Part shown: positions 15,916-24,443 of the stretch, one piece after another
Layout: every line of letters starts with the position of its first letter
Numbering within the stretch: position 1 is the first letter of the stretch
From: Marixanthomonas sp963974425
GTDB taxonomy: Bacteria > Bacteroidota > Bacteroidia > Flavobacteriales > Flavobacteriaceae
Reading direction: 5' to 3'
Assembly: GCF_963974425.1 (NCBI RefSeq)
Contig: NZ_CAXBCK010000016.1
Location: 11,935 to 75,934 of the forward strand
Length of the DNA stretch: 64,000 nucleotides
Made by a program: the position numbers and the translations under genes
Notes under the pieces: generated by a model
The model's input: only the letters and a program-made list of their open reading frames with translations
Told to the model about the DNA's origin: nothing
Databases searched by the model: none

Positions 15916-16464
15916 ATGAGCGATACCAAAATCAATTTTAAATACGTTTTAGCTACACTTGCTGCTGTTTTGTTTACGTGGCTGCTTCACGAGTTTGCAC
16001 ATTGGGGTACGGCTGAAGCATTAGGGTATACCGCTTTTATGAGCCTTAACGGCACTTCATTTGCTGACTATAAAAACATCACCCCTTGGCAGCATACCAT
16101 CATTTCAGCTGCTGGGCCTATTATTACTTTATTACAAGCCGTAGTGGTTTTTCTCTTTTTGAAATATAACCGCTGGAATCTATACCTATACCCATTATTA
16201 TTTACTGCTTTTTATATGCGACTTTTGGCCGGAGGGATGAATTTTATAAATCCAAACGATGAAGGGCGCATTAGCCAATTTTTAGGGTTGGGCACCTACA
16301 CCATACCGGTATTGGTTAGTACCTTTTTACTGTATTTGTTATACTATATTACCAAGCAATACTCGCTTTCTTGGAGGTTTCAAGCCATCACGCTCTTATG
16401 GGTTATGGTTTTTAGCGCTATTCTTATCCTTCTTGATCAATTTTTAGGGGTTCAATTGTTATAA
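15916..16464 (+). CDS. Integral membrane protein with HExxH motif (M50-like), 182 aa
   Basis: From the ATG at 15916 the protein is MSDTKINFKYVLATLAAVLF followed by TWLLHEFAHWG, with HEFAH at residues 25-29 inside the first membrane helix, as in site-2-protease-type (M50) zinc peptidases. Four or five further helices follow, and a downstream AGGMNFINPNDEGR could supply the third metal ligand (Asp). Small M50-like proteins of this kind occur in Bacteroidota without assigned substrates. The 15 codons upstream of 15916 in the same frame carry no helix or conserved residue and are left out. No partner gene is obvious. Confidence 0.7.
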   Translation: MSDTKINFKYVLATLAAVLFTWLLHEFAHWGTAEALGYTAFMSLNGTSFADYKNITPWQHTIISAAGPIITLLQAVVVFLFLKYNRWNLYLYPLLFTAFYMRLLAGGMNFINPNDEGRISQFLGLGTYTIPVLVSTFLLYLLYYITKQYSLSWRFQAITLLWVMVFSAILILLDQFLGVQLL

Positions 16465-16828
16465 AAATCGAGTATTTTCCTGCCTTTACTCTAGTTTGCT
16501 TCGTGCTTTATTCGCAAAAACTCCATTTTTGGAAAATAACCCAAACCCGTGCCCGAAGGATCCCCGAAGGAACCCCGAACAAACCCCCTAGAATTTGGGG
16601 TGAAGTCTGCAACCGTTATCAACTGAATGCAGATGGATGCAACGACTGTCAATCACCATCATACAATTGCAGCAGCTAGTAGACTCGATCAAAGGTCGTC
16701 AAACGCCGTCATTTGTTGTCAAACTATACCAAAAAAATAACCCGATTTGCTTACTTGGGTTTTTTAGGTATATTTGAAGGGTACTCCCTTCTATAATTAT
16801 TAATTAAAAACTTAAAATTGCTCATAGC
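16465..16828. other. 364-bp intergenic region with short repeats and a promoter
   Basis: It contains CCCGAAGGA units repeated at about 16552-16580 (three, the last truncated to CCCGAAC), two copies of a 15-mer GTCAA(T/A)C(A/G)CC(A/G)TCAT at 16648-16662 and 16698-16712 with a partial third copy at 16718, an ACCC/GGGT stem followed by a T-run (about 16739-16766), and a well-formed promoter at 16747-16776. No gene is visible. Confidence 0.6.
16747..16776 (+). promoter_or_regulatory. Bacteroidota promoter of the STAND NTPase gene
   Basis: TTG (16747-16749), a 19-bp spacer and TATATTTG (16769-16776) fit the -33/-7 consensus TTG-N17-23-TAnnTTTG. The start codon is 52 bp downstream. The overlapping weak hairpin with a T-run may insulate it from upstream transcription. 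Confidence 0.65.
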
Positions 16829-19312
16829 ATGCCAAATAAGGTAGATAAGAGCATTAAAAGTGCTCATATAAACGAGTTAGGCACAATTAGAGAAAATATG
16901 ACAGAAAAATTACAATTAGTAAGCCAATCTACAATTGAGGGAATAAAAAATTTAAATGTAAAAACTGAATCTACAGATTTAGATTACAAGGAAATTTATA
17001 CAATTTCGGATACAAAATCTAAAATTGAGTTTGCCAAAGATGTGCTTGCTTTTGCTAATTCTAAAGGTGGCTACCTAATTTATGGTGTGAATAATAGTTT
17101 TGAATGGATTGGTTTAGATGATAGAAGTGATAATGATACAGACGAAGCGAACATATCAAATATTTTAGACAACTATGCAGACGGAACTATAGAATTCATT
17201 ACTAATACGTTAGAAATAGATGGAGCATATTTTTTTGTATTATATATCTTTCCATCAAAAATTATTATTCCCTTTAAGAAAGATGGACAATACAACAAAG
17301 CTTCTTGGAAAGCTGGTAAAAGCAAAAATGTAACTGTCTTTAAATCAGGAGATGTCTATTGCAGAAGAGGAAGTCGCTCAATAAAAGCTGACAATCTTTT
17401 TTATAAGCTAAAAAGCAACAACTTCAAAGTGATAGAGAATGTAAGTTCACAACCGATAATGTACAATGAATTTATTGGTCGAAAAGAATATTTAACCGAT
17501 TTAAATAATAAATTAAACAACAAGAACAATCGCCTAATCCAAATTGATGGCATTGGTGGAATTGGCAAAACAACATTTGTTCATCATTTTGCAACTATGC
17601 TTGTCGAAAATGATGAATTTAAAAATCACTTTGACTTTATAATTTGGACAAGTTCTAAAAGAAATAAATACACACCTCAAGGAATTAAGGATTTAAGTGA
17701 ATTCATTGCGAATTATTCAGAGTTATTGAAAGACATATATAATTTTGTAATCGAATTGGGACTAGATGAAAACGAGGATTACGAAATAGAAGAAACTGTT
17801 TTAAATTTTCTAAAAAACAATAAAGTCTTACTTATTGTAGATAATCTTGAAACATTAAATGACAAAGATTTGATTTCTTTTCTTGAGCATTTCCCAATTA
17901 ATTCTAAAGCTATTTTAACTACTAGAGAAACTCTAGGAGATTTCTATATGTCAAGAATTAACTTAAATGGGTTTAATGCAAAAACAGAATTTCCAGATTT
18001 TTTAAATTCGCAATACAAATTGTTTTGTGGCGATGATAATGCATCTTTTACGAGCTTATATGGAGAAAACTTGGATGAACTCTATCTGTATACAAAAGGG
18101 ATGCCTTTAGCAGGTCAATTAATTGCCCACCAGCTTTCTACAGGCACACCTATTAATACAGTACTTGAAAATTTAAAAAATGGCAATGCTTACGAAGATA
18201 TTTTAAGGTTTTGCTTTAAAGGGTCAATTGACAAACTTTCAAACACCGAACAAGCTTTATTATTTGTGTTCTCTCTTTCAGAAAAAGAGGAACTTTTAAC
18301 AATTGATGATTTAATATATATTAGTGGGTATTCAAGCGATGATATTGGATTAAAAGCTATTCCAAAACTTACAAAAATATCTCTTTGCTTGAAACAAAAA
18401 ACAGAGAGTGGAGAAATAGGTTACTCAATTCCACACTTAGCTAAAATATTCTCAAAGCAATTTTTAGCACTAGAAAACGAACAAGAAATTATAAGTAATT
18501 ATGAGAATTTTGTTCAGGAAAAAAGCAAATTTAATTCTGATAATTCTGAAAGTGTAAACTTATTCTATCGTTCTCAAGCAAAAAATCATAAAGAAAAAGT
18601 TGCAGCTACGGAAGCTCTTAAAGCTTTATCTGTTGCCTATTATGATTATGATACAGCGATTACTACAATTGAAAGATTAATTAAAGAGAATAGTAAATTT
18701 GCATTTCTATATTTAATTAAAGGTAAAATTGAAGATAGCGGTATTTATAAAGAATCCTATGAAAAAGCAAAGAAAGAATTTCTTATAGCTATTGAGTTAG
18801 ATAATCAATTTTTAGAAGCTCTAATTGAGTTAGGTTATCTAGAATATAAAAGTCGAATAGGTAATCGAGATAAAGCAAAAGAAATTATACAATCAAGTAT
18901 TGATTATTTTGAGAGAGCCCTTAAAATCAATAATGAAGACCAAAGAATATATTTAGGTCTCGCACAAGGTTACTCTATGCAAGCAACTAAAACTAGCTTT
19001 TATCATTCAAAACAAAAACGATATGAATTAGGTACTATAGCAAATGAGCATTTTGATAAAGCACTTTATATTGGAGAAAATCTTTCAAAAGTAGAGGTTC
19101 ATTCGAATGCAATCACTTGTTTTGGTAAAGCAATTAACATTAGAAATAATATTCGAGATGATTTAAAAGCATTAGAAACTTGTGAAAAAGGACTAACATA
19201 TGAACCTGAAAACACAAAGCTTTTGCAACTCAAAGAAGAACTTGAATTTAAAGTTAATCCTGACAATTACACTAAGAATGCATTTGCGGAAAAAGGCTGG
19301 AAAGTAAAATAA
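16829..19312 (+). CDS. STAND NTPase: Schlafen AlbA_2 + NB-ARC + TPR, probable defence protein
   Basis: 827 residues in three parts. Residues about 45-195 match the Schlafen AlbA_2 domain (DYKE…, FANSKGGYLIYGVNN, CRRGSRS). About 212-480 is an NB-ARC/STAND ATPase: IGRKEYL entry, Walker A GIGGIGKTT (241-249), Walker B VLLIVDN (Asp338), LTTRE sensor near 365 and KGMPLAGQ near 425, the GLPL-like motif. About 590-800 holds TPR-like helical repeats. Domain logic (sensor repeats, NTPase switch, N-terminal effector) is that of Avs-like and other bacterial STAND immune proteins, some of which kill the cell when they recognise phage proteins; the function here is inferred. It has its own promoter, looks more AT-rich than its neighbours, and is followed by cassette-like spacers. 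A shorter start at Met28 (MTEKLQLV) is possible. Confidence 0.85.
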   Translation: MPNKVDKSIKSAHINELGTIRENMTEKLQLVSQSTIEGIKNLNVKTESTDLDYKEIYTISDTKSKIEFAKDVLAFANSKGGYLIYGVNNSFEWIGLDDRSDNDTDEANISNILDNYADGTIEFITNTLEIDGAYFFVLYIFPSKIIIPFKKDGQYNKASWKAGKSKNVTVFKSGDVYCRRGSRSIKADNLFYKLKSNNFKVIENVSSQPIMYNEFIGRKEYLTDLNNKLNNKNNRLIQIDGIGGIGKTTFVHHFATMLVENDEFKNHFDFIIWTSSKRNKYTPQGIKDLSEFIANYSELLKDIYNFVIELGLDENEDYEIEETVLNFLKNNKVLLIVDNLETLNDKDLISFLEHFPINSKAILTTRETLGDFYMSRINLNGFNAKTEFPDFLNSQYKLFCGDDNASFTSLYGENLDELYLYTKGMPLAGQLIAHQLSTGTPINTVLENLKNGNAYEDILRFCFKGSIDKLSNTEQALLFVFSLSEKEELLTIDDLIYISGYSSDDIGLKAIPKLTKISLCLKQKTESGEIGYSIPHLAKIFSKQFLALENEQEIISNYENFVQEKSKFNSDNSESVNLFYRSQAKNHKEKVAATEALKALSVAYYDYDTAITTIERLIKENSKFAFLYLIKGKIEDSGIYKESYEKAKKEFLIAIELDNQFLEALIELGYLEYKSRIGNRDKAKEIIQSSIDYFERALKINNEDQRIYLGLAQGYSMQATKTSFYHSKQKRYELGTIANEHFDKALYIGENLSKVEVHSNAITCFGKAINIRNNIRDDLKALETCEKGLTYEPENTKLLQLKEELEFKVNPDNYTKNAFAEKGWKVK

Positions 19313-19485
19313 CTGTACCTAACAACGTATCCTATGAAAAGCACTAGTCCAGTTTTTTAAAGTAAGGATTTTCCTCTGCAAACGTACACCCGCTTTTATA
19401 TTACTCCACAAAAACAGAAAGGATTGGTTATATTTATTCCATAACTGCGGTTATATACAACCATTACCTGCAAACTAAAAAACTA
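19313..19485 (+). repeat. Cassette-like intercistronic spacer R1
   Basis: It begins CCTAACAACGTATCCTATG just past the STAND stop. It shares GAAAAGCACTAGTxCAGTT and CAGAAAGGATTGGTTATATT with the spacer at 20602, and TAACTGCGGTTATA with the spacer at 22268. A palindromic GGTTATATACAACC lies near the right end. No open frame. Confidence 0.7.
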
Positions 19486-20601
19486 ATGAAAACAGCAACA
19501 ATACTTATTGGAATTATATCCTTCGTAACAATATTGGGATGTAGTGAAAGTAAAAATCCAATCGCAGATAATCAGTTTGTTCTAAAAGGAGAATTAGAAG
19601 GAATTGAAAATGATAGTTGGATTTACCTAATATTCGATAATCAAACTGTCGATTCAACTAAAACAATAGATAGTAAATTTACAATAAAGGGTAATTTAGA
19701 ACACCCAAAACAATACAAGTTATTGGTTAAAAATTCAAAAAACTTCTCTAACATTTGGTTAGAACCTGGAGAGATAAAGTTTAAAGCAAAAAATGGAGAA
19801 TTTAAAGAAGCAATAATTAAAGGTTCTAATTCTCAGAAAGAAAGCGATAAGCTTTGGAATCCTATTTGGGAATACAGAAACCGTAGAGACAGCCTCTCAC
19901 AAATAGTTGCCAACGATAAATTAAATGATAGTTCAAAGATAAATGCACGTTTAAAGTTAAAAAAAATAAGGCAAAATTGGCTGAAGATTGAGAGAGAGTT
20001 TATTAAAAAAAATCCTAAATCTTATGTAAGTGCTAATACTCTTGATTTTTACTCTACAACATTACCCAAAAAAACTGTTTCAGAATTATATAATAACCTT
20101 AGTGAGAATGTAAAAAAATCATCTTATGGCATGTCTGTAAAAAGATTTTTAGAATTAAATAAAAATCCGCAAATTGGAGATAAGTATGTGGACTTTTCAA
20201 TGACCAACGAAAAAGACGAGTTGATTAGGTTGTCTGACTTTGAAGGTAAACTTTTGTTATTGGATTTTTGGGCATCTTGGTGTGGTCCCTGTATTAAGGA
20301 ATATCCCACGTTGAGAAAAGCATACTTACAATTTAATAAAGATAAATTTGAAATAGTTAGTGTTTCAGAAGACCAATCTAAAGAAAGATGGTTAAAAGCC
20401 ATAGAAGAAAATGAATTAAACTGGATTAATCTTTGGCAAGATGATGGTAATAAAGCTGACCCATATTTAATTTATGGAATAAGTGGAATACCTGATAATT
20501 TGTTAATTGATAAAAATGGAATTATAATTGCTCGTAATTTGAGAGGCGAAAGTTTAATTTCAAAAATAGAAGATAATTTAGAGAATAAAGGTATTAGATA
20601 A
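19486..20601 (+). CDS. TlpA-family thiol-disulfide lipoprotein with DUF4369 domain
   Basis: 371 residues. Lipobox at VTILGCSES (Cys19) predicts a lipoprotein. Residues about 28-130 resemble DUF4369 (FVLKGELEGIENDSWIYL…), a beta domain common before thioredoxin domains in Bacteroidota. The C-terminal half is a TlpA/ResA-like thioredoxin fold (IGDKYVDFSM, LLLDFWASWCGPC with Cys266/Cys269, then the cis-Pro segment GIPDNLLID). It probably reduces disulfides in exported proteins; the substrate is unknown. The gene is enclosed by two related spacers (R1 and R2), with no operon partner. Confidence 0.88.
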   Translation: MKTATILIGIISFVTILGCSESKNPIADNQFVLKGELEGIENDSWIYLIFDNQTVDSTKTIDSKFTIKGNLEHPKQYKLLVKNSKNFSNIWLEPGEIKFKAKNGEFKEAIIKGSNSQKESDKLWNPIWEYRNRRDSLSQIVANDKLNDSSKINARLKLKKIRQNWLKIEREFIKKNPKSYVSANTLDFYSTTLPKKTVSELYNNLSENVKKSSYGMSVKRFLELNKNPQIGDKYVDFSMTNEKDELIRLSDFEGKLLLLDFWASWCGPCIKEYPTLRKAYLQFNKDKFEIVSVSEDQSKERWLKAIEENELNWINLWQDDGNKADPYLIYGISGIPDNLLIDKNGIIIARNLRGESLISKIEDNLENKGIR

Positions 20602-20758
20602 CACCGTGTCCTATGAAAAGCACTAGTTCAGTTCTTTAAAATTAGTATTTTATTTTTGAAATCAAACTCACACCGACTTTATATTTCTCCAAAAAAGCAG
20701 AAAGGATTGGTTATATTTATTCCGCAACTCTTGTGCATACTCTAAAAAAATCTAGCTG
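20602..20758 (+). repeat. Cassette-like intercistronic spacer R2
   Basis: Starts AACACCGTGTCCTATGAAAA straight after the tlpA-like stop. It shares the block AGCACTAGTTCAGTT and CAGAAAGGATTGGTTATATT with R1, and ACACCGACTTTATA with R3. It ends at the S41 peptidase ATG. TATATTTA within it is one base from the -7 consensus and may act as a promoter. Confidence 0.7.
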
Positions 20759-22267
20759 ATGAAGTCGAAAATCTTGATTACAGTTCTATTCAGCCTATGG
20801 GCTATCGCTTTACAAGCACAGCATAATTTCCTGACTAAAAAGCAGATAAACGAAGACATTGAATTTCTGACAAACACCCTAAATGATAAATCGTCTTATG
20901 CCTACTTAAACGGGTATAATTTCAATACCGATTTTGAAAACTATCTAAAAACAATAGGTGACACTGTAAAACTTGAAGATTTTGGTCTGTTTATTACAAA
21001 AACCTTGGCCAAAATTGGTGACAGACATTCTTCATTAACAACAATAAGAGGGTATAGTTTAAATGAATCTCTCTTTCTACCCTTTATGTACGCTCCCCAC
21101 AATGGCAAAGTGGTCGTTTTAAACCTGAATAAGCATAAGGAATTTGAAATACTAAATCCTAAATTTCCATATATCAAAAAAATTGATGGAATCGACATTG
21201 AAGATTTCTTACAAAAAACACGACCCGAAGATATAGAGGCTCCTGAAGAAACATACTTTACAATGGCCGTTAGAGATATTCGGGATATTCAAAAAAACTA
21301 TAAGATTCTCAACAAATCATTACCAAAAGAAATTAAATTAACACTTTCAGACGCTGCATATAAAAAAGACACAACAGTACTCGTGTCACCAGTTGACAGA
21401 TCAAACAGATTACGCCCTTGGGATGAAAAATTTGAAAGTCAATATGTTCTTGTGGATGATGAAGAATACAATAAGCCCGAGATAATAAAACAGCTTTTTA
21501 CCTTTAAAGACAGCATCGCATACATCAAGATTCCTGCTATGTCCAGTAAAGATGAAGCTCCTCTTCTTTTTGACGAACTTAATTCTTTTATGAAATCTAT
21601 TCACCATGAAAGCAAAGCTTTAATTATTGATGTAAGAAGTAACAGTGGCGGAACTCGAGATTTAATTTATGAATTCGCAAACTATTTAGTACATCCCGAT
21701 TCTGTGTATGTTGTAAACGCTACAAAACAAAGAGGAACAGTTCCATTACCAGAAGAATATATAGAACGTTTACACGGTAGGTTTTTGTTTTCCTATTCTG
21801 AATTAACTGAACGGGAGCAAGCAAGCGTAGATACATTTCTGAAAACATTTAAACCAATGTACGAGTTGGACGATAAAAAATTCAGTGAGTATTATTTTGG
21901 ATTGTTTAACGGACAGAAATTATCCAAACAAGCTTTCTACTACAACAAGCCTGTTTACATTTTAGCCAACGAAAAAACGTTTAGTGCCGCGTCAGTTTTG
22001 GTTTCTGTTTTCAAAGGAATTCCTAACATACAAATTGTTGGCGTTACAACAGATGGCTCCAGTGGAAATAGCGAATGGGTTGATTTACCAAATTCAAAGT
22101 TGTTTGGAAAAATAAGCACCATGGTTTCTTTTCAGAAAAACGGAAAAATCCTTGACGGATATGGAACAGAACCCGACATAAAGATTGAAAGAGATATGAA
22201 TCAGATTTTATGGAAATCTGACACACAACTTAAAAAATTGAAGCGTTTGATACTTACTGAGGATTAA
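20759..22267 (+). CDS. Secreted S41 family peptidase
   Basis: 502 residues. Signal peptide 1-21 (…WAIALQAQ). The N-terminal helical part (about 25-110) precedes a poorly conserved PDZ-like stretch and the S41 catalytic core: KALIIDVRSNSGG (around 285-300), PVYILANEKTFSAAS with the likely nucleophile Ser near 409, and VGVTTDGSSGNSE with the region for the catalytic Lys/Glu relay less clear. S41 peptidases process C-termini or degrade peptides; this distant, secreted type is common in Bacteroidota and its substrate is unknown. It is bounded by spacers R2 and R3, as single-gene cassettes would be. Confidence 0.85.
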   Translation: MKSKILITVLFSLWAIALQAQHNFLTKKQINEDIEFLTNTLNDKSSYAYLNGYNFNTDFENYLKTIGDTVKLEDFGLFITKTLAKIGDRHSSLTTIRGYSLNESLFLPFMYAPHNGKVVVLNLNKHKEFEILNPKFPYIKKIDGIDIEDFLQKTRPEDIEAPEETYFTMAVRDIRDIQKNYKILNKSLPKEIKLTLSDAAYKKDTTVLVSPVDRSNRLRPWDEKFESQYVLVDDEEYNKPEIIKQLFTFKDSIAYIKIPAMSSKDEAPLLFDELNSFMKSIHHESKALIIDVRSNSGGTRDLIYEFANYLVHPDSVYVVNATKQRGTVPLPEEYIERLHGRFLFSYSELTEREQASVDTFLKTFKPMYELDDKKFSEYYFGLFNGQKLSKQAFYYNKPVYILANEKTFSAASVLVSVFKGIPNIQIVGVTTDGSSGNSEWVDLPNSKLFGKISTMVSFQKNGKILDGYGTEPDIKIERDMNQILWKSDTQLKKLKRLILTED

Positions 22268-22436
22268 AAAACTACCTATAACAAAACTGCAATAACTCTG
22301 TATTTATTATCGGAACTTACACCGACTTTATAACTATCTGTAAAAACGGAAAGGTTTCATTATATTTAATCCCTAACTGCGGTTATACGCAACAGATGGC
22401 AACACTTAAAAACAAATACACTAAAACCCTAGACAC
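22268..22436 (+). repeat. Cassette-like intercistronic spacer R3
   Basis: Contains CCTATAACAAAACTGC near the left end, ACACCGACTTTATAAC (shared with R2), GGAAAGGTTTCATTATATTTAATCC (a variant of the R1/R2 core) and TAACTGCGGTTATACGCAAC (shared with R1). It separates the S41 gene from the 72-residue membrane protein. Confidence 0.65.
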
Positions 22437-22655
22437 ATGGCAAAAATTTGGATACTAGCAATAGTGCTTTTTTTAGGAATCACTTTCCTTTTTTGGAGGA
22501 TGACTAGGGCTCATTTTAGAAAAGAATCTGGTAAAAAGATGTGGAACCAATGGGGAACGAGAACCTTTTATTGGCAAGGTGCCATATTCGTGGGTGTAGG
22601 AGGTGCATTTCTTATACTATACCTTTTAAAATGGACACATGTGTTGACTTTTTAG
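22437..22655 (+). CDS. Small two-helix membrane protein, 72 aa
   Basis: Begins MAKIWILAIVLFLGITFLFW, a first membrane helix; a basic stretch (RAHFRKESGKKMWNQWG) follows and a second helix (about 47-68). No family recognised. The gene is 49 bp upstream of the HD-domain gene, in the same direction, so the two may be one transcription unit; it lies directly after spacer R3 and could be the first gene of a two-gene cassette. The short length and lack of homologs in memory leave some doubt, but the hydrophobic pattern and spacing support a real gene. Confidence 0.6.
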   Translation: MAKIWILAIVLFLGITFLFWRMTRAHFRKESGKKMWNQWGTRTFYWQGAIFVGVGGAFLILYLLKWTHVLTF

Positions 22656-22703
22656 AAATATAGAGAAAAGCTGCTGGAAATAATTTGAAAAACATAACCT
22701 AAA

Positions 22704-23294
22704 ATGATCTCAGAAGATTTAGTAAAGCAAATAGCGTTCATTAAAGAAATAGATAAGATAAAATACATTCAAAGGCGAACTAAGTTATTTAATAGCGACA
22801 GACGTGAAAACGATGCAGAACATAGTTGGCATTTGGCGATGATGGCGATTGTGTTAAGTGAACATTCAGATGTTGAAATTGACTTATTAAAGGTTATTAA
22901 AATGGTTTTAATCCACGATATTGTTGAGATTGATGCTGGCGATACCTTTATTTACGACTCTACTAAAAATCACGAAAATACCGCAGAAGAAAAAAAATGT
23001 GCGGATCGCATTTTTGGAATGCTACCTGAAAAACAAGCGGAGGAATATCTACAAATTTGGATGGAATTTGAAGACGGTATTTCTAATGAAGCTAAGTTTG
23101 CAAAATCAATGGATAGATTGGAACCTTTGTTGCAAAACGCTTCCAACAACGGCGGAACATGGAAAGAGTTTGGAGTGAAGTATGAGACCGTTTACGGGAA
23201 ACAAAAGACAATTAAAAAAGGTTCAACAACACTATGGGGTTATGCTAAAGACCTTCTAGAAAATAGTGTTGACAAAGGAATATTAGAAAAATAG
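22704..23294 (+). CDS. HD-domain phosphohydrolase (YfbR/HDDC2-like)
   Basis: 196 residues. Metal ligands are visible in NDAEHSWH (His40) and in LIHDIVEIDAGD (His71-Asp72), with a further Asp near 136 (KSMDRLEP). This is the arrangement of the HDDC2/YfbR group of 5'-deoxynucleotidases, which release nucleosides from deoxynucleoside monophosphates; the specific substrate here is inferred. Cytoplasmic, with no signal peptide. It follows the 72-residue membrane protein by 49 bp. In an accessory region, nucleotide-cleaving HD enzymes can also serve defence (dNTP depletion), but nothing in the sequence shows that. Confidence 0.85.
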   Translation: MISEDLVKQIAFIKEIDKIKYIQRRTKLFNSDRRENDAEHSWHLAMMAIVLSEHSDVEIDLLKVIKMVLIHDIVEIDAGDTFIYDSTKNHENTAEEKKCADRIFGMLPEKQAEEYLQIWMEFEDGISNEAKFAKSMDRLEPLLQNASNNGGTWKEFGVKYETVYGKQKTIKKGSTTLWGYAKDLLENSVDKGILEK

Positions 23295-23356
23295 ATGCTG
23301 CTGTAAACATCTTGTTACATAAAAAGCACTAATTTAATTCTCTAAAAAACAAGAAA
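23295..23356 (+). repeat. Fragment of cassette-like spacer (R4)
   Basis: Contains AAAAAGCACTAATTTAATTC, a diverged copy of the AAAAGCACTAGTTCAGTT block in R1 and R2. The rest of the spacer is absent. Confidence 0.5.
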
Positions 23357-23746
23357 ATGCACACCAACTACAAACCAAAAAACTACGGTTCACTCTCCCC
23401 CTATTTAATTGTTGATAATGCTGAAAAGTTAGTAGATCAGCTAACAAAAATATTCAATGTTACACAACTAAGAAGGTTTGACCACAACGATGGAACCATT
23501 GCACATATAGAGCTAAAACTGGACGATAGCATTATTATGATCAGCAATAGTACCGAAACGTATCCGGCACATATCACCATGTTACATATGTATGTTCCCG
23601 ATGTTTTTAAAACGTTTAAATTGGCAATTAACAATGGATGTGAAATAATTGAGAAACCTGTGAACAAAGACGGCGACCCAGATACAAGAGGCTCGTTTTA
23701 TGATTGTGCAGGAAATTATTGGTCTGTAAGTACACAAACTAATTGA
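23357..23746 (+). CDS. VOC family protein (glyoxalase/PhnB-like)
   Basis: 129 residues, one vicinal-oxygen-chelate domain built from two beta-alpha-beta-beta-beta modules: LSPYLIVDNAEKLVDQLTKIF in the first, and MYVPDVFKTFKLAINNGCEI with DTRGSFYDCAGNYWSVSTQ in the second. The end of the second module matches PhnB-like VOC proteins (GxxYDPxGNxW). Family members act on small molecules, including antibiotics and glyoxals, and the substrate cannot be told. It stands alone after the spacer fragment R4. Confidence 0.85.
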   Translation: MHTNYKPKNYGSLSPYLIVDNAEKLVDQLTKIFNVTQLRRFDHNDGTIAHIELKLDDSIIMISNSTETYPAHITMLHMYVPDVFKTFKLAINNGCEIIEKPVNKDGDPDTRGSFYDCAGNYWSVSTQTN

Positions 23747-23807
23747 ACATTTTAACGGATTGTTTAATATAGAAATGGCTTTTAATACGTAGTAATCAAA
23801 TGATTTT

Positions 23808-24341
23808 ATGATTAAAAAAATATTTATTCTAACGGTAGTATTCAGTATAATTTTGTCGTGTACTTCAGGTGATGAAAGTAACAGTGAACCAGATCAACTA
23901 CAAAATGGATTCACGTTTGAAAACGATTTTCACAAAACAACATTTGCCTATTTCCGAGATGATAACACAGCTAATGATGACCCTCAAGAAATTGCCATAG
24001 TATTAGCAAATGTAGATATACTGAATACAAACCAAAATTCTGGTGTAAACGTTGTTAGCATAGAGGTATTTCAATCAAACTTGGAAGAAGAGATGTTATC
24101 TTCTTTAAATGAATATGAGGTCTATTTAAATGTTTCTATCAATAATCAAACGATAAATACGGACAGTGGGGAAATAATTTTAGAAGAAGACACTACTGGA
24201 ATTATGGCTACTTCTATACAAGTAAATGTTATAGAATTTTCGAAATCTAGGTTACATATAGAGTTTTCTTTCACTAGAGAGGATGGGAAAGAAATTAAAG
24301 GATTGTATAATGGCCCCTATACTGATTTGAGTAATTACTAG
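23808..24341 (+). CDS. Hypothetical lipoprotein, 177 aa
   Basis: Signal peptide with a lipobox (FSIILSCTSGD, Cys18) followed by an acidic Ser/Glu/Asp linker, typical of Bacteroidota surface or periplasmic lipoproteins. The remainder is beta-rich (FTFENDFHKTTFAYF …, IQVNVIEFS …, LHIEFSF) and resembles a small beta-sandwich. No family recognised. It has no close partner gene: 61 bp separate it from the VOC gene and 102 bp from the DUF1801 gene. It marks the right end of the accessory stretch. Confidence 0.75.
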   Translation: MIKKIFILTVVFSIILSCTSGDESNSEPDQLQNGFTFENDFHKTTFAYFRDDNTANDDPQEIAIVLANVDILNTNQNSGVNVVSIEVFQSNLEEEMLSSLNEYEVYLNVSINNQTINTDSGEIILEEDTTGIMATSIQVNVIEFSKSRLHIEFSFTREDGKEIKGLYNGPYTDLSNY

Positions 24342-24443
24342 CAGGTTTTCCCAAAGCCACTTTTTAAAAAAATTCCTTATCTTAAAACCGCTCAATAAAT
24401 CCTAACGTAGCGTTCTTTGGTATATATTTAAAAAAAACTACAT

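Noticed and set aside
19313..23356. A classical integron
   Set aside because: No integrase gene, and the spacers do not show consistent RYYYAAC/GTTRRRY core sites. I keep only the weaker cassette-like idea.
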